Source of the DNA: Mycobacterium sp. OAS707
GTDB taxonomy: Bacteria > Actinomycetota > Actinomycetes > Mycobacteriales > Mycobacteriaceae
Reading direction: 5' to 3'
Assembly: GCF_014873705.1 (NCBI RefSeq)
Contig: NZ_JADBDS010000002.1
Coordinates: 682,001-746,000 of the forward strand
DNA: 64,000 nucleotides
The notes below the pieces were generated by a model. The model was given only the letters and a program-made list of their open reading frames with translations, was not told where the DNA came from and made no database searches. Below, in pieces: positions 1 to 10,223 of this stretch. A program made the position numbers and the translations under genes. How positions within the stretch are numbered: position 1 is the first letter of the stretch; each line of letters starts with the position of its first letter.

Positions 1-157
1 GGCCGACGGTGGTGCGCGTCGCGGTGTGCTCGCTGACAGTGCCTGCGTATGACACCGGCATCAGCCAGCCGGAGAATTCGGCGAAACTCGCGCCGAGCTG
101 ACGATGGCGTTCCTCGAGGGGGCCGTGCAGGGTCTCGCTCGCTTCAGTGTCGGACAC
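1..157 (-). CDS. gcvT: Glycine cleavage system T protein, N-terminal part (runs off the left edge)
   Basis: The reverse complement reads from a GTG at 157 into an open frame that contains [20 protein letters not shown], the typical start of aminomethyltransferase GcvT (tetrahydrofolate-dependent T protein of glycine cleavage, cytosolic). Only about 52 residues lie in the window. The neighbour to the right is a class III cyclase on the other strand, the same divergent pair as Rv2211c/Rv2212 in M. tuberculosis, which supports the call. The fragment is too short to be reported by simple ORF listing because the stop lies outside the window. The GTG start overlaps or lies next to the divergent cyclase start, so the promoters of the two genes must be interleaved. 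Confidence 0.85.
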   Translation of the reverse strand, partial: MSDTEASETLHGPLEERHRQLGASFAEFSGWLMPVSYAGTVSEHTATRTTVG

Positions 158-203
158 GGGAAATCACCCTAGTGGGGAAGTCCGCGCTGGCAGACTCCGG
201 TGG

Positions 204-1289
204 GTGGTCGATTTCGATGCGCTGGAAGCCGCGGGAATCGCCAACGCCAGGGATCGGGCCGGTCTCATCGAATACCTGGACGGTCTGGGCTTCACGACCG
301 AGGACATGGTCGACGCCGAGCGGCGCGGCCGGTTGTTCGGCCTGGCAGGCGACGTCCTGCAACGGTCCGGCCACCCGATTTACAGCCTGGGCGCTGCGGC
401 GACTGCCCTGGGCGTGTCCGTCGATGACGTCGCGCACGCCTGGGAGGCGCTCGGGCTGAGGGTCCCCGATCAACAGACGCCGTTGCTCAGCCAGGTCGAC
501 GTCGACGGTTTGTCGGCGTGGGTCACGCTGCGGAAGTTCGCCGGTGAGGACGCGGCGCTCAATTTCTTGCGGGTGGTCGGTGCCGCGATGGCCCGCCTCG
601 CCGAGGCCAGCGGAACCATGATCCGGATCGCGCAACCCAACCTGATGGTCACGCACAGCCAGGACGAGCTCACCACCGCGCTCGCGTACCGCGAAGTCGC
701 CGAGCTGGTGCCCGGTCTCTCCACACTGATGGACTCCGTATTTCGCCATCAAATCACCAGCGCCCGAACCTATTTCGAGGGCGTCATCAGCGACGCGTCG
801 GCAAGCGTCACCTGTGGTGTGGGGTTCGCGGATCTTTCCGGCTTCACCGAGCTGACCCAGCGACTCAGCCCGGCCGAATTGTCAGACCTCCTCGTCGAGT
901 TCGGCGGCGCAGTCAGCGACGTCGTGCACGCCGACGGTGGCCGGGTGGTGAAGTTCATCGGCGACGAAGTCATGTGGGTGACGCCGACACCTGAACTGCT
1001 CGCCAAGGTTGCGTTCGATCTCGTCGAGTACCCGCGAGCGCGGGAGGCCGGTCTGCTGGTGCGCGCGGGCCTGGGCTACGGATCGGTGCTGGCCATCGGG
1101 GGCGACTACTTCGGCACCCCGGTCAACCTCGCTGCGCGCCTGGTGGCGGCGGCCGCGCCGGGCCAGATCCTTGCCGCCACCGACGTCCGAGACGAGCTGC
1201 CGGACTGGCCGGCCATCCCCTTAGATCCGTTGACGCTCAAGGGCTTCGACGAGCCGGTGACGGCCTACGACCTGCACTTGTCGCGCTGA
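204..1289 (+). CDS. Class III adenylate cyclase (Rv2212-like)
   Basis: Predicted to convert ATP to cAMP in the cytosol. The N-terminal ~190 residues form the helical regulatory region seen in Rv2212; the cyclase domain follows. Metal-binding aspartates are seen at D210 (FADLSGF) and D254 (KFIGDE), the adenine-selecting lysine at K250, and the transition-state Asn/Arg pair in NLAAR (N308, R312). All catalytic positions are therefore present. The frame is open back to a GTG at 147, but codons between 147 and 204 have poor third-position GC and overlap gcvT; the GTG at 204 leads directly into DFDALEAAGIA, where Rv2212 begins, so it is preferred. No clear ribosome site precedes either start. Rv2212 activity is reported to respond to pH and fatty acids; that is family knowledge, not visible here. 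Confidence 0.85.
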   Translation: MVDFDALEAAGIANARDRAGLIEYLDGLGFTTEDMVDAERRGRLFGLAGDVLQRSGHPIYSLGAAATALGVSVDDVAHAWEALGLRVPDQQTPLLSQVDVDGLSAWVTLRKFAGEDAALNFLRVVGAAMARLAEASGTMIRIAQPNLMVTHSQDELTTALAYREVAELVPGLSTLMDSVFRHQITSARTYFEGVISDASASVTCGVGFADLSGFTELTQRLSPAELSDLLVEFGGAVSDVVHADGGRVVKFIGDEVMWVTPTPELLAKVAFDLVEYPRAREAGLLVRAGLGYGSVLAIGGDYFGTPVNLAARLVAAAAPGQILAATDVRDELPDWPAIPLDPLTLKGFDEPVTAYDLHLSR

Positions 1290-1307
1290 CAGCTAGGGTA
1301 AGGCCTC

Positions 1308-2834
1308 GTGAGCCCTGCAAATCCCGGTTATCAGGCCCCCGCAGTCACCGTCGCCTCGGCGCTGGCCAAACGCAAAAACGACTCGGCGGTGCTGATCGTG
1401 CCGGTGGTGAGCGGTCAGGATGAGGACGCGACGGCGACGGTCCTGCACAGTCCGTTCCTCGACGCGGAAGCGGTCGGCGAGATCGACGTGGCACTGCGGG
1501 CGCTTGGCGCGAAGGGGGGCCCGGACCAGGTCACTCGCGTGGTCGCACCGTCGCTGCCGGTGGGCAGCGTGCTGGCCGTCGGGCTGGGCAAGGACCGCGA
1601 CCAGTGGCCTGCCGACGTGATCCGTCGCGCCGCCGGAACCGCCGCGCGCTCGCTGAACGGCACCACCACGGCGATCACCACGCTGTCGGACCTCGACCTG
1701 AGCGCGACGATCGAAGGCCTGATCCTCGGCGCCTACCGGTTCACCGACTTCCGCAGCGCCAAGACCGCACCCAAGGACGCGGGTCTGCGCGAGATCACAG
1801 TGCTCGCCGCCGACACCAAGGCCAAGACAACGGCAGCTGCGCAGCGAGCGACGGCGATCGCGACCGCGGTGGCCACCGCCCGCGATCTGGTGAACACCCC
1901 GCCGAGTCACCTCTTTCCTGCCGAATTCGCCAAGCGCGCAAAGGCTTTGGGAGAAGCAGCAGGACTCGAGGTCGAGGTGCTCGACGACAAGGCTCTCGCC
2001 AAAGAGGGCTACGGCGGCGTGATCGGTGTCGGCAAGGGCTCGTCACGTCCGCCCCGGCTGGTGCGACTGGCGCACCGCGGCGGCAAGAGCAAGAAGGCGA
2101 AGACGGTCGCGCTCGTCGGCAAGGGCATCACGTTCGACACCGGCGGCATCTCGATCAAGCCCGCGGCCAACATGCACCACATGACCTCCGACATGGGCGG
2201 CGCCGCCGCGGTGATCGCCACGGTCGTGCTGGCAGCCAAGCAGCAGTTGCCCATCGACGTGATCGCCACGGTGCCGATGGCAGAGAACATGCCGTCGTCG
2301 ACCGCGCAGCGGCCCGGTGACGTGCTGACCCAATACGGCGGCATCACCGTCGAGGTGCTCAACACCGATGCCGAGGGCCGGCTGATCCTGGCCGACGCGA
2401 TCGTGCGGGCGTGTGAGGACAACCCCGACTACCTGATCGAGACGTCGACGCTGACCGGCGCGCAGACGGTCGCTCTCGGTGCACGCACGCCAGGAGTGAT
2501 GGGCAGCGACGAGTTCCGCGACCGGGTCGCCGAGCTGTCGCAGGAGGTCGGCGAGAACGCGTGGGCGATGCCGCTGCCCGAGGAGTTGAAGGACGATCTG
2601 AAGTCGACGGTCGCCGACCTGGCCAACGTCAGCGGGTCACGCTATGCGGGCATGCTCGTCGCTGGCACGTATCTGCGCGAGTTCGTCGCCGACGGGGTGC
2701 AGTGGGCGCACATCGACATCGCGGGGCCGGCATACAACACCGGCGGGCCGTGGGGCTATACCGGCAAGGGCGGCACCGGCGTGCCGACGCGGACGATGTT
2801 CGCGGTCCTGGAAGATGTAGCCGCTAACGGCTGA
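1308..2834 (+). CDS. pepB: Leucyl aminopeptidase, M17 family
   Basis: Cytosolic hexameric metallo-aminopeptidase releasing N-terminal residues from peptides. 508 residues, close to the usual M17 length (about 500). The N-terminal macro-like domain is followed by the catalytic domain containing [11 protein letters not shown] (metal and catalytic lysine region) and the family signature NTDAEGRL at residues 352-359. The GTG start is preceded by CTAGGGTAAGG-type purine-rich sequence, and begins 18 bases after the cyclase stop, so the two genes may be co-transcribed. The gene ends one base before the convergent ephD stop, inside an inverted repeat that may terminate both genes. Orthologue of Rv2213 by sequence and position. 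Confidence 0.95.
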   Translation: MSPANPGYQAPAVTVASALAKRKNDSAVLIVPVVSGQDEDATATVLHSPFLDAEAVGEIDVALRALGAKGGPDQVTRVVAPSLPVGSVLAVGLGKDRDQWPADVIRRAAGTAARSLNGTTTAITTLSDLDLSATIEGLILGAYRFTDFRSAKTAPKDAGLREITVLAADTKAKTTAAAQRATAIATAVATARDLVNTPPSHLFPAEFAKRAKALGEAAGLEVEVLDDKALAKEGYGGVIGVGKGSSRPPRLVRLAHRGGKSKKAKTVALVGKGITFDTGGISIKPAANMHHMTSDMGGAAAVIATVVLAAKQQLPIDVIATVPMAENMPSSTAQRPGDVLTQYGGITVEVLNTDAEGRLILADAIVRACEDNPDYLIETSTLTGAQTVALGARTPGVMGSDEFRDRVAELSQEVGENAWAMPLPEELKDDLKSTVADLANVSGSRYAGMLVAGTYLREFVADGVQWAHIDIAGPAYNTGGPWGYTGKGGTGVPTRTMFAVLEDVAANG

Positions 2835-2842
2835 GCTACATC
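2814..2842. terminator. Possible bidirectional terminator between pepB and ephD
   Basis: GATGTAGC (2814-2821) pairs exactly with GCTACATC (2835-2842), with a further AGCCG/CGGCT pairing inside. The repeat covers the stop codons of both convergent genes. There is no T tract, as is common for mycobacterial hairpins, so termination is inferred from position and symmetry only. Confidence 0.45.
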
Positions 2843-4599
2843 ACGTTTGCGCGCGCGGAGCTGCGCATCACCTGCGGCAGCAGGTGCGCGACGCCGTACA
2901 CGAAGTAGGCCTCCGGCGCGACGGGCCGGATCGGCTTGTTCTTCTTGACGGCCGACACGATCGCCTTGGCAACCTTGTCGGGGCCGTATCTGCGTGCCGC
3001 GAAAGCCTTTTCGAGCTGCGCGCGACGCGCCTCCACCTTCGCCTGCTTCCCTGCCGGCACGTCGAACCTCGTGGTGTGCACGATGTTCGTGTTGATCACG
3101 CCCGGGCAGACGGTAGTGAGCCCGACCCCGGCCTGGTCGAGTTCGGCGCGCAGACAATCACCGAACATGAACACGGCGGCCTTGCTGGTGGAGTACGCAT
3201 TCATCGACTGCTGCGGCGAATACGCGGCCATCGACGAGATGTTGACGATGTGCCCGCCAGTACCTCTGTCAACGAGCCGGCGGCCGAATGACCTGCAGCA
3301 GTTGACGACCCCGCCGAAGTTGATGTCGAGCACCCTGTCGAACTGTTCGGCAGGCGTGTCAAGAAACAGCCCCGCGTGGCCGATTCCGGCGTTGTTGACC
3401 ACGATGTCGGGCACACCGTGCTCGGCGCTCACGCGTTCGGCGAACTCCTCGACGGCCTCGGCGTCGGAGACATCTAGCGTGTAGAAGTGCGCGACGCCGC
3501 CGCGCGCGGTGATCTGCGCTGCGGTCTCCTTGACCGTCGCTTCGTCGATATCGCTGATCACCAGTTCGGCGCCCTCACGGGCAAACGCCAGCGCGGTCTC
3601 ACGGCCGATGCCGCTGCCCGCGCCGGTGACGGAAACCAGTGTGTCGCTGAAGTATTCGCGTGGACGACCGACCTGTGCGCGCAGCAGCGAACGGGTGGCG
3701 GGCTTGCCGTTCAGAAAGTCGACGAACTCGGCAACCGACGCGGCGAGTACCTGGGGGTGCGACATGGGTGACCAGTGGCCGGCCCTGATGTCGCGCCGCC
3801 ACAGCCGCGGTACCCAGTTGTGTGTTTGGTCGAACCCGTGGGGCTGAATCCAGTTGTCCTTGGTGTTGACGATCAATTGAACGGGCACATCGACGCGGTA
3901 GTCCCGTCGGACGTTGCCTGCCGAGCGCAAGAAGTTGGCGCGGTAGATCTTCATGCCGTTTGCCGCGTCCGCCTTGAACGTTTCGGCGTGGTGAAGTTGG
4001 TGCGACGGTATCCCGCGGTCGATGATCAACTGGCGAATCGCGTCGGCGAGAAACGCACGCATGGCCAGTGGCAGCAGCAGCGGCACTGAGAACACGCCCA
4101 TGTAGGTCAGCCGCAGTGCTTGATAAAGCGCACGCGCAAACCGCTTCGGTCGATGCGGCCGCAGGAGCGCGTTACGCAGGTACATCACCAGATGATCGGA
4201 ACTGGGGCCGGACAGCGAGGTGAAGGAAGCGACGTGATCGCTTGCCCCGGAACGGGATAAGTACTCCCACACCCCCGCCGATCCCCAGTCATGAGCCAGC
4301 ACATGCACGGGCTGTCCCAGCGCCACCGCATCGATCACCGCGGCGAAGTCGTCGGCGAAACGGGGCATGGTGAAGGCCGAAACCTTTTTCGGCACAGTCG
4401 ATTTCCCGGCGCCGCGGTTGTCGTAACGCACGATCCGGAAGCGGTCGGCCAGAAGCGGCACGACGCCGTTCCACAGAAAGTGCGAATCCGGCCAGCCGTG
4501 TACGAGCACAACTGTGGGGCCGTCGGGATTGCCCTCTTCATAGACGGCGATGCGCACCCCGTCAGTGCTGTCGATGAACCGCTCGGTGATCTCGGTCAT
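2836..4599 (-). CDS. ephD: EphD-type fusion: alpha/beta hydrolase (epoxide hydrolase-like) plus short-chain dehydrogenase
   Basis: A 587-residue two-domain protein matching the length and order of EphD (Rv2214c). Domain 1 (about 1-300) is an alpha/beta hydrolase with the oxyanion motif HGWP at 34-37, an Asp nucleophile D104 in HDWG and catalytic H275 in AGHWSP. Domain 2 (about 310-587) is a classical SDR with TGAGSGIG at 325-332, NNAG near 402, catalytic Ser in NISS and YSTSK (Y469, K473). In mycobacteria EphD has been linked to metabolism of oxygenated mycolic acids; substrate here is inferred from that. ATG start at 4599 follows a purine-rich GGAGGTGCC. Located alone on its strand, convergent with pepB. 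Confidence 0.92.
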   Translation of the reverse strand: MTEITERFIDSTDGVRIAVYEEGNPDGPTVVLVHGWPDSHFLWNGVVPLLADRFRIVRYDNRGAGKSTVPKKVSAFTMPRFADDFAAVIDAVALGQPVHVLAHDWGSAGVWEYLSRSGASDHVASFTSLSGPSSDHLVMYLRNALLRPHRPKRFARALYQALRLTYMGVFSVPLLLPLAMRAFLADAIRQLIIDRGIPSHQLHHAETFKADAANGMKIYRANFLRSAGNVRRDYRVDVPVQLIVNTKDNWIQPHGFDQTHNWVPRLWRRDIRAGHWSPMSHPQVLAASVAEFVDFLNGKPATRSLLRAQVGRPREYFSDTLVSVTGAGSGIGRETALAFAREGAELVISDIDEATVKETAAQITARGGVAHFYTLDVSDAEAVEEFAERVSAEHGVPDIVVNNAGIGHAGLFLDTPAEQFDRVLDINFGGVVNCCRSFGRRLVDRGTGGHIVNISSMAAYSPQQSMNAYSTSKAAVFMFGDCLRAELDQAGVGLTTVCPGVINTNIVHTTRFDVPAGKQAKVEARRAQLEKAFAARRYGPDKVAKAIVSAVKKNKPIRPVAPEAYFVYGVAHLLPQVMRSSARANVM

Positions 4600-4650
4600 G
4601 GCACCTCCGCACAGTTAGTGGGACCGCTGGTACCGTATCAGGAGCCTTGA

Positions 4651-5004
4651 TCAGCCTTCGAGCTCTTCCCGAAGCGCGCGGTCGCGCTGAATCCGCCTGC
4701 GCGCGTCGTAATCGCGCATCCGCTGCGGGTAACCCACCTTCTGCACGTCGTAGACCGGGATCTGTAGCCGCTCGCTCAGCCTCCTCGCACCGGCGTCACC
4801 CCCGGCCCTGCGGCGGGTCCACTCGCCATCGGCGGCCACCAGGACGACGGTGACATCGGTGACGGTGGTTCTCGGCTCGACGAACGCTTCGACGCCGATG
4901 TGTTCGGCCACCCACTGCTGCAGGTACTTCAGGTCGGCTGCTGGGTCACTACCGGCCGCGCTCCGCGCTTGACGACCGCCGCGAAACCTGTCGAACAGTC
5001 CCAC
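4651..5004 (-). CDS. Conserved mycobacterial hypothetical protein, 117 residues
   Basis: Not a family I can name. The protein starts MGLFDRFRG (GTG start) with a basic, Gly/Arg-rich N-terminus, a central alternating hydrophobic stretch TDVTVVLVAADGEW typical of a small alpha/beta fold, and a strongly charged C-terminal helix rich in Arg and Glu (RRRIQRDRALREELEG). No signal peptide or membrane segment, so cytosolic. The stop lies about 50 bases upstream of the ephD start on the same strand, which would allow co-transcription with ephD. It is divergent from dlaT. Codon use is like the neighbours, which supports it being real. Confidence 0.7.
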   Translation of the reverse strand: MGLFDRFRGGRQARSAAGSDPAADLKYLQQWVAEHIGVEAFVEPRTTVTDVTVVLVAADGEWTRRRAGGDAGARRLSERLQIPVYDVQKVGYPQRMRDYDARRRIQRDRALREELEG

Positions 5005-5161
5005 CTGGGCTCGGCTCCTTCTCTTTCACCTCTATCGATAGTGCCAGAGCTTTCAGACCCCAGGTCTGCGGCGAATTGCGTGGGCAGACGTGACAGGATG
5101 GGACCCGACATTCGACCCGTACCAACTGAACCGTTTTCAGAGAGCGAGGGAGTCGATACAT

Positions 5162-6925
5162 ATGGCCATCTCCGTTCAGATGCCCGCACTCGGCGAGAGC
5201 GTCACCGAGGGCACTGTCACCCGCTGGCTCAAGCAAGAGGGCGACACGGTCGAACAAGATGAGCCATTACTCGAGGTGTCCACCGACAAGGTCGACACGG
5301 AGATCCCTTCGCCGGCCGCAGGCGTGTTGACCAAGATCGTCGCTGCCGAAGACGACACCGTTGAGGTCGGCGGTGAGCTCGCGGTGATCGGCGACGCAGG
5401 CGAAGCGCCTGCCGAACCGGCCCCGGCCGCCGAAGAGGAAAAGCCCGCCGAGGAGCCTGCGGCGCAGCCTGAACCGGCCGCCGAGGAACAGGAGCCCGCG
5501 CCCGAACCGGCCAAGCCGGCAGCCGCGTCGTCGGGCGGCGGCGGTCAGGCCACGTCGGTGAAGATGCCCGAGCTCGGCGAGTCGGTCACCGAAGGCACCG
5601 TGACGCGCTGGCTGAAGAAGGTCGGCGATTCCGTCGAGGTCGACGAGCCACTGGTCGAGGTGTCCACCGACAAGGTCGACACCGAGATCCCTTCCCCGGT
5701 GGCGGGCACGCTGCTGTCGATCACCGCCGAAGAGGACGACACCGTCGCGGTCGGCGGCGAGCTGGCCAAGATCGGCGACGCCGATGCCGGAGCAGCCGAG
5801 GCGCCTGCGCCCGAACCCACGCCCGAGCCGAAACCCGAACCCAAGCCCGAGCCGAAGCCGGAACCGAAACCCGAACCCAAGGCCGAGCCGGCCGCCGATG
5901 CCAAGCCGGAACCCAAGCCGGAGCCCAAGCCGGAGGCCCAGCCGGCCCCCGCGGCCGAGGCGCCTTCGGCCGACGGCGGCCCGTACGTCACCCCGCTGGT
6001 GCGAAAGCTGGCCGCTGAGAACAACATTGACCTGGCATCGGTGAAGGGCACCGGCGTCGGCGGGCGGATTCGCAAGCAGGACGTGATGGCCGCCGCGGAA
6101 GCCAAGAAGGCCCCGGCCGCCCCGGCACCAGAGGCCGCGCCCGCTGCGGCCCCCGCCAAACCGGCCGCCGCCGCTGCGACGCCCGCACCTGCGCTGGCCC
6201 ACCTGCGCGGGACTACGCAGAAGGCCAACCGGATCCGCCAGATCACCGCGAAGAAGACCCGCGAATCTCTGCAGGCCACAGCGCAATTGACGCAAACCCA
6301 CGAGGTCGACATGACCAAGATCGTGTCGCTGCGGGCCAAGGCGAAGGCCAAGTTCGCCGAACGCGAAGGCGTCAATCTGACGTTCCTGCCGTTCTTCGCG
6401 GTGGCGGTGATCGATGCCCTCAAGGCGCATCCAAACGTGAACGCCAGCTACAACGAAGAATCCAAGGAGATCACCTACTACGACGCCGAGCACCTCGGCT
6501 TCGCGGTCGACACCGAGCAGGGACTGCTGTCGCCGGTGATCCACAACGCCGGTGACCTCTCACTCGGTGGGCTGGCCCGCGCGATCGCCGACATCGCGGC
6601 GCGCGCCCGCAGCGGCAACCTCAAGCCCGACGAACTGTCCGGCGGAACGTTCACGATCACGAACATCGGCAGCCAGGGCGCGCTGTTCGACACCCCGATC
6701 CTGGTCCCGCCGCAGGCGGCGATGCTTGGCACGGGCGCGATCGTGAAGCGGCCCCGGGTGATCGCCGACCAGTACGGCAACGAGTCGATCGGCGTGCGGT
6801 CGGTGTGCTACCTACCGCTGACCTACGACCACCGGCTCATCGATGGCGCCGATGCCGGACGCTTCCTGACGACCATCAAGCGCCGCCTCGAAGAGGGTGC
6901 CTTCGAGGCCGATCTCGGGCTATAG
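5162..6925 (+). CDS. dlaT: Dihydrolipoamide acyltransferase, E2 of pyruvate dehydrogenase (and peroxiredoxin-reductase complex)
   Basis: 587 residues from the ATG at 5162; the frame stays open further upstream but [13 protein letters not shown] is the normal lipoyl-domain start and GAGGGAG lies just before it. Two lipoyl domains carry the lipoylated lysines in TDKVD (K43 and K171). A long Pro/Glu/Lys linker of PEPK repeats (5814-5950) follows, then the peripheral subunit-binding domain ([15 protein letters not shown]) and the catalytic acyltransferase core ending in HRLIDG (H557). In M. tuberculosis the orthologue (Rv2215) serves pyruvate dehydrogenase with AceE and Lpd, and an antioxidant system with AhpC/AhpD. 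The lipoate synthesis genes lipB and lipA lie just downstream, and aceE is in this window at 56 kb. Confidence 0.95.
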   Translation: MAISVQMPALGESVTEGTVTRWLKQEGDTVEQDEPLLEVSTDKVDTEIPSPAAGVLTKIVAAEDDTVEVGGELAVIGDAGEAPAEPAPAAEEEKPAEEPAAQPEPAAEEQEPAPEPAKPAAASSGGGGQATSVKMPELGESVTEGTVTRWLKKVGDSVEVDEPLVEVSTDKVDTEIPSPVAGTLLSITAEEDDTVAVGGELAKIGDADAGAAEAPAPEPTPEPKPEPKPEPKPEPKPEPKAEPAADAKPEPKPEPKPEAQPAPAAEAPSADGGPYVTPLVRKLAAENNIDLASVKGTGVGGRIRKQDVMAAAEAKKAPAAPAPEAAPAAAPAKPAAAAATPAPALAHLRGTTQKANRIRQITAKKTRESLQATAQLTQTHEVDMTKIVSLRAKAKAKFAEREGVNLTFLPFFAVAVIDALKAHPNVNASYNEESKEITYYDAEHLGFAVDTEQGLLSPVIHNAGDLSLGGLARAIADIAARARSGNLKPDELSGGTFTITNIGSQGALFDTPILVPPQAAMLGTGAIVKRPRVIADQYGNESIGVRSVCYLPLTYDHRLIDGADAGRFLTTIKRRLEEGAFEADLGL

Positions 6926-6931
6926 AGCGCC

Positions 6932-7843
6932 GTGACCAACGCCGTCATCGCGATCGCGGGGTCGTCCGGCCTGATCGGCTCGGCATTGGTTTATGCGCTA
7001 CGCGCCACCGACCGCAGGGTGCTGCGGATCGTGCGGCGGGCGCCGTCGAATGCCGACGAGGTGTTCTGGAACCCGGACACCGGCGAGTTCGACTCGAGCA
7101 CGCTCGACGGTGTCGATGCGGTCGTCAACCTGTGCGGCATCAGCATCGGCGAGAAGCGATGGTCGGGTGCGTTCAAACAGAGCCTGCGCGACAGCCGGAT
7201 AGGGCCCACCGAAGTGCTCTCGGCAGCTGCGGTCGAGGCAGGCGTTCCGACTCTGGTGAATGCCAGCGCGGTCGGCTACTACGGCGACACCGGCGGTCGC
7301 ACCGTCGACGAAACCGCCCCTGCCGGTGAGGGTTTCATGGCTCAGCTGTGTGCGGACTGGGAGGCCGCGACGTCCTTCGCCGAACGCGACGGAACCCGGG
7401 TGGTGCTGGCGCGCACCGGCCTGGTGCTGGCACCCGCGGGCGGTCTGCTGAGCCGGATCAAGCCGCTGTTCTCGTTGGGCCTCGGCGCCCGACTGGGCAA
7501 CGGACGCCAGTACATGCCATGGATCAGTCTCGAAGACGAAATCCGTGCGCTGCTGTTCGCGATCAACCACGACGAGGTGGCCGGGCCCGTCAACCTGACC
7601 GGGCCCGCGCCGGTGACCAACGCCGAGTTCACCGCCGCGCTCGGCCGCACCGTGAACCGCCCGACCCCGTTGATCGCACCCGGCTTCGCGCTGCGCACCC
7701 TGATCGGCGAATTCGCCGACGAGGGTCTGCTCGGCGGGCAGCGGGCAATCCCGACGGTGCTGGAACGCGCGGGGTTCAAGTTCCACCACAACACCATCGG
7801 CGAGGCGCTGGCGTTCGCGACGGCGAAGAACCATGACGCGTAG
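6932..7843 (+). CDS. TIGR01777-type epimerase/NAD-dependent sugar epimerase family protein
   Basis: 303-residue atypical short-chain dehydrogenase/epimerase of the YfcH group (Rv2216 orthologue). The Rossmann motif [10 protein letters not shown] is at about residues 10-19, the family motif [12 protein letters not shown] appears near residue 66, and the C-terminal DUF1731-like segment ends [13 protein letters not shown]. The substrate is unknown for this family. GTG start, six bases after the dlaT stop, so it is probably in the dlaT transcript; its end overlaps the region where lipB begins. Function within lipoate metabolism is suggested only by the conserved position between dlaT and lipB. 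Confidence 0.85.
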   Translation: MTNAVIAIAGSSGLIGSALVYALRATDRRVLRIVRRAPSNADEVFWNPDTGEFDSSTLDGVDAVVNLCGISIGEKRWSGAFKQSLRDSRIGPTEVLSAAAVEAGVPTLVNASAVGYYGDTGGRTVDETAPAGEGFMAQLCADWEAATSFAERDGTRVVLARTGLVLAPAGGLLSRIKPLFSLGLGARLGNGRQYMPWISLEDEIRALLFAINHDEVAGPVNLTGPAPVTNAEFTAALGRTVNRPTPLIAPGFALRTLIGEFADEGLLGGQRAIPTVLERAGFKFHHNTIGEALAFATAKNHDA

Positions 7844-7853
7844 TTTTGATGCC

Positions 7854-8525
7854 ATGGCGGCATCGATCCGGTCGGCGACAACGCCGGTCGACGTGCGCCG
7901 ACTCGGCACCGTCGACTATCAGACGGCATGGCAGCTGCAGCGCGAACTCGCCGACGCCCGAGTCGCGGGTGGCTCCGACACGCTGTTGCTGCTCGAACAC
8001 CCGCCGGTGTACACGGCAGGACGCCGCACGCTGCCGGAGGAACGTCCGGCTGACGACACCCCGGTGGTCGACACCGACCGCGGCGGCAAGATCACCTGGC
8101 ACGGACCCGGCCAGTTGGTCGGCTACCCGATCATCGGCCTCGCCGAGCCGCTCGACGTCGTGAATTTCGTTCGGCGCCTTGAGGAATCGATGATCAAAGT
8201 GTGCGCGGGGCTGGGACTGGAAGCCGGCCGCGTCGAGGGCCGCTCCGGCGTCTGGGCGTCGCCGGACGGCAAGCGACCCGCACGCAAGATCGGCGCCATC
8301 GGCATCCGGGTGGCGCGCGCGACCACCCTGCACGGGTTCGCCCTCAACTGCGACTGCGACCTCGATGCGTTCGGCGCGATCGTGCCGTGCGGCATCTCCG
8401 ACGCCGGCGTCACGTCGCTGACCGCCGAGCTCGGCCGCCGGGTGACCGTCGAGGACGTGCTCACCCCGATGGCCGACGCCGTGTGTGACGCGCTCGACGG
8501 CCGCCTGGTAGTAGCGTTGACGTAG
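7854..8525 (+). CDS. lipB: Octanoyl-[acyl carrier protein]:protein N-octanoyltransferase
   Basis: Transfers octanoyl groups from ACP to lipoyl-domain lysines, the first step of lipoate synthesis. 223 residues from the ATG at 7854. Catalytic C179 in VPCGISD and K145 in ARKIGAIG form the Cys/Lys pair of Lip[18 protein letters not shown] is the substrate-binding signature. An ATG at 7833 is in frame but would overlap the upstream gene by 11 bases; [18 protein letters not shown] matches the known start of M. tuberculosis LipB. The stop overlaps the lipA GTG by one base (TAGTG), giving translational coupling. Confidence 0.94.
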   Translation: MAASIRSATTPVDVRRLGTVDYQTAWQLQRELADARVAGGSDTLLLLEHPPVYTAGRRTLPEERPADDTPVVDTDRGGKITWHGPGQLVGYPIIGLAEPLDVVNFVRRLEESMIKVCAGLGLEAGRVEGRSGVWASPDGKRPARKIGAIGIRVARATTLHGFALNCDCDLDAFGAIVPCGISDAGVTSLTAELGRRVTVEDVLTPMADAVCDALDGRLVVALT

Positions 8526-9457
8526 TGACGGTCGCTCCCGAAGGTCGAAAGCTGCTGCGTCTCGAGGTTCGCAACGCCGAGACGCCGATCGAGCGCAAGC
8601 CGCCGTGGATCAAGACCCGCGCGAAGATGGGCCCGGAGTACAAGGAGCTCAAGGCGCTCGTCAAACGGGAGGGTCTGCACACGGTCTGCGAGGAAGCCGG
8701 CTGCCCGAACATCTTCGAATGCTGGGAAGACCGCGAAGCGACCTTCCTGATCGGCGGCGAGCAATGCACCCGTCGCTGCGACTTCTGCCAGATCGACACC
8801 GGTAAACCCGCCGACCTCGACCGCGACGAACCGCGTCGGGTCGCCGAGAGCGTGCAAGCGATGGGGCTGCGCTACTCCACGGTCACCGGGGTGGCCCGCG
8901 ACGATCTGCCCGACGGCGGCGCGTGGCTGTACGCCGAAACCGTGCGGGCGATCAAGAAGCTCAACCCCAACACCGGGGTCGAGTTGCTGATCCCCGACTT
9001 CAACGGCGAGCCGGCACTGCTGGAGCAGGTCTTCGCAGCCCGTCCAGAAGTGTTGGCGCACAACGTCGAAACCGTGCCGCGGATCTTCAAACGGATCCGC
9101 CCGGCGTTCCGCTACGAGCGCAGCCTGAACGTGCTCACCGCTGCCCGCGACTACGGCCTCGTCACCAAGTCGAACCTGATCCTCGGCATGGGCGAGACGC
9201 CCGAAGAGGTGCGCACTGCGCTTGTTGACCTGCACGAAGCCGGCTGCGACATCGTCACGATCACTCAGTACCTGCGTCCGTCGGTGCGCCACCACCCGGT
9301 TGAGCGCTGGGTGCACCCCGAGGAATTCGTCGAGCACGAGCAGTTCGCCAACGGCCTCGGCTTCGCCGGAGTGCTCGCAGGCCCGCTGGTCCGGTCGTCG
9401 TATCGGGCGGGCAGGCTGTACGCGCAGACAGTCGCATCCAGACCAGCCGTATCCTGA
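8525..9457 (+). CDS. lipA: Lipoyl synthase (radical SAM)
   Basis: Inserts two sulfur atoms into octanoylated lipoyl domains. 310 residues. The auxiliary iron-sulfur cluster cysteines are C55, C60 and C66 ([12 protein letters not shown]) and the radical SAM cluster cysteines C81, C85 and C88 (CTRRCDFC), all present. The C-terminal RSSYRAG carries the conserved serine that ligates the auxiliary cluster. GTG start overlapping the lipB stop. Together lipB and lipA supply lipoate for DlaT encoded 1.6 kb upstream. Confidence 0.96.
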   Translation: MTVAPEGRKLLRLEVRNAETPIERKPPWIKTRAKMGPEYKELKALVKREGLHTVCEEAGCPNIFECWEDREATFLIGGEQCTRRCDFCQIDTGKPADLDRDEPRRVAESVQAMGLRYSTVTGVARDDLPDGGAWLYAETVRAIKKLNPNTGVELLIPDFNGEPALLEQVFAARPEVLAHNVETVPRIFKRIRPAFRYERSLNVLTAARDYGLVTKSNLILGMGETPEEVRTALVDLHEAGCDIVTITQYLRPSVRHHPVERWVHPEEFVEHEQFANGLGFAGVLAGPLVRSSYRAGRLYAQTVASRPAVS

Positions 9458-9461
9458 ACCA

Positions 9462-10214
9462 ATGGCGAAACCCCGTGACCCCGCTGCGGTGAAGGCTGCC
9501 AAGGCCGAGGCCAAGGCGACCCGCAAGGCCGCCTCCAAGCAGCGGCGCAGCCAGTTGTGGCAGGCGTTCCAGATCCAGCGCAAAGAGGACAAGCGCCTCC
9601 TGCCGTACATGATCGGCGCGTTCGTCGTGATCGTCGGCGCGTCGACGGCGTTCGGCATCCTTTCGGGCGGGTTCACCGGCTACTTGATGATTCCGCTGGG
9701 CATCGTGCTCGGCGCGCTGGTGGCCTTCGTCATCTTCGGGCGCCGCGCGCAGAAGTCGGTGTACCGAAAGGCCGAAGGACAGACCGGCGCCGCGGCATGG
9801 GCGCTGGAGAACCTGCGCGGCAAGTGGCGGGTCACGCCCGGCGTCGCCGCCACCGGCCACTTCGACGCGGTGCATCGGGTGATCGGGCGTCCCGGCGTGA
9901 TCCTCGTCGGCGAAGGTTCGACGACCCGCGTCAAACCTCTGCTGGCCCAGGAGAAGAAGCGCACCGCCCGCCTGATCGGTGATACCCCGATCTACGACTT
10001 CATCGTCGGCAACGGCGAAGGCGAAGTGCCGCTGGCCAAGCTCGAACGTCACATGACGAAGCTGCCCGCCAACATCACGGTCAAGCAGATGGACTCGCTG
10101 GAGTCGCGGCTGATGGCGCTGGGAAGCAAGGGCGGCGCCGCCGCGATGCCGAAGGGGCCGCTGCCGGGTCAGGCCAAGATGCGCAACGTGCAGCGCACCG
10201 TCCGCAGGCGCTGA
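9462..10214 (+). CDS. DUF4191 membrane protein (Rv2219-like)
   Basis: 250 residues from the ATG at 9462, four bases after the lipA stop; the frame is open further up through lipA but that part is shadow. The N-terminus is Lys/Ala-rich and cytosolic, followed by two hydrophobic helices (about 48-70 and 73-95, LLPYMIGAFVVIVGASTAFG and YLMIPLGIVLGALVAFVIFG) forming a hairpin, then a soluble C-terminal domain of about 150 residues ending in a basic tail. The family is conserved next to lipA in mycobacteria; its role is not known. Convergent with the next gene, stop to stop one base apart. Confidence 0.85.
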   Translation: MAKPRDPAAVKAAKAEAKATRKAASKQRRSQLWQAFQIQRKEDKRLLPYMIGAFVVIVGASTAFGILSGGFTGYLMIPLGIVLGALVAFVIFGRRAQKSVYRKAEGQTGAAAWALENLRGKWRVTPGVAATGHFDAVHRVIGRPGVILVGEGSTTRVKPLLAQEKKRTARLIGDTPIYDFIVGNGEGEVPLAKLERHMTKLPANITVKQMDSLESRLMALGSKGGAAAMPKGPLPGQAKMRNVQRTVRRR

Positions 10215-10223
10215 CTCAGCGCC
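10207..10223. terminator. Palindrome spanning two convergent stop codons
   Basis: GGCGCTGA and TCAGCGCC form exact 8-base arms around one base. The arms include the TGA stops of the DUF4191 gene and of the convergent RDD gene. It could act as a small bidirectional terminator, but no T tract is present and part of the symmetry may simply follow from the two stop codons. Confidence 0.35.

Noticed and set aside
147..203. Upstream extension of the cyclase gene from a GTG at 147
   Set aside because: Codons there have low third-position GC, overlap the gcvT start, and are not part of Rv2212-like proteins.
5814..5950. Tandem repeat array as a mobile or CRISPR-like element
   Set aside because: It is the coding repeat for the Pro/Glu/Lys linker in DlaT. 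No CRISPR-like arrays were seen anywhere in the window.
5267..6544. 425-codon minus-strand frame rich in Gly, Leu and Arg
   Set aside because: Shadow of the PEPK repeats and lipoyl domains of dlaT.
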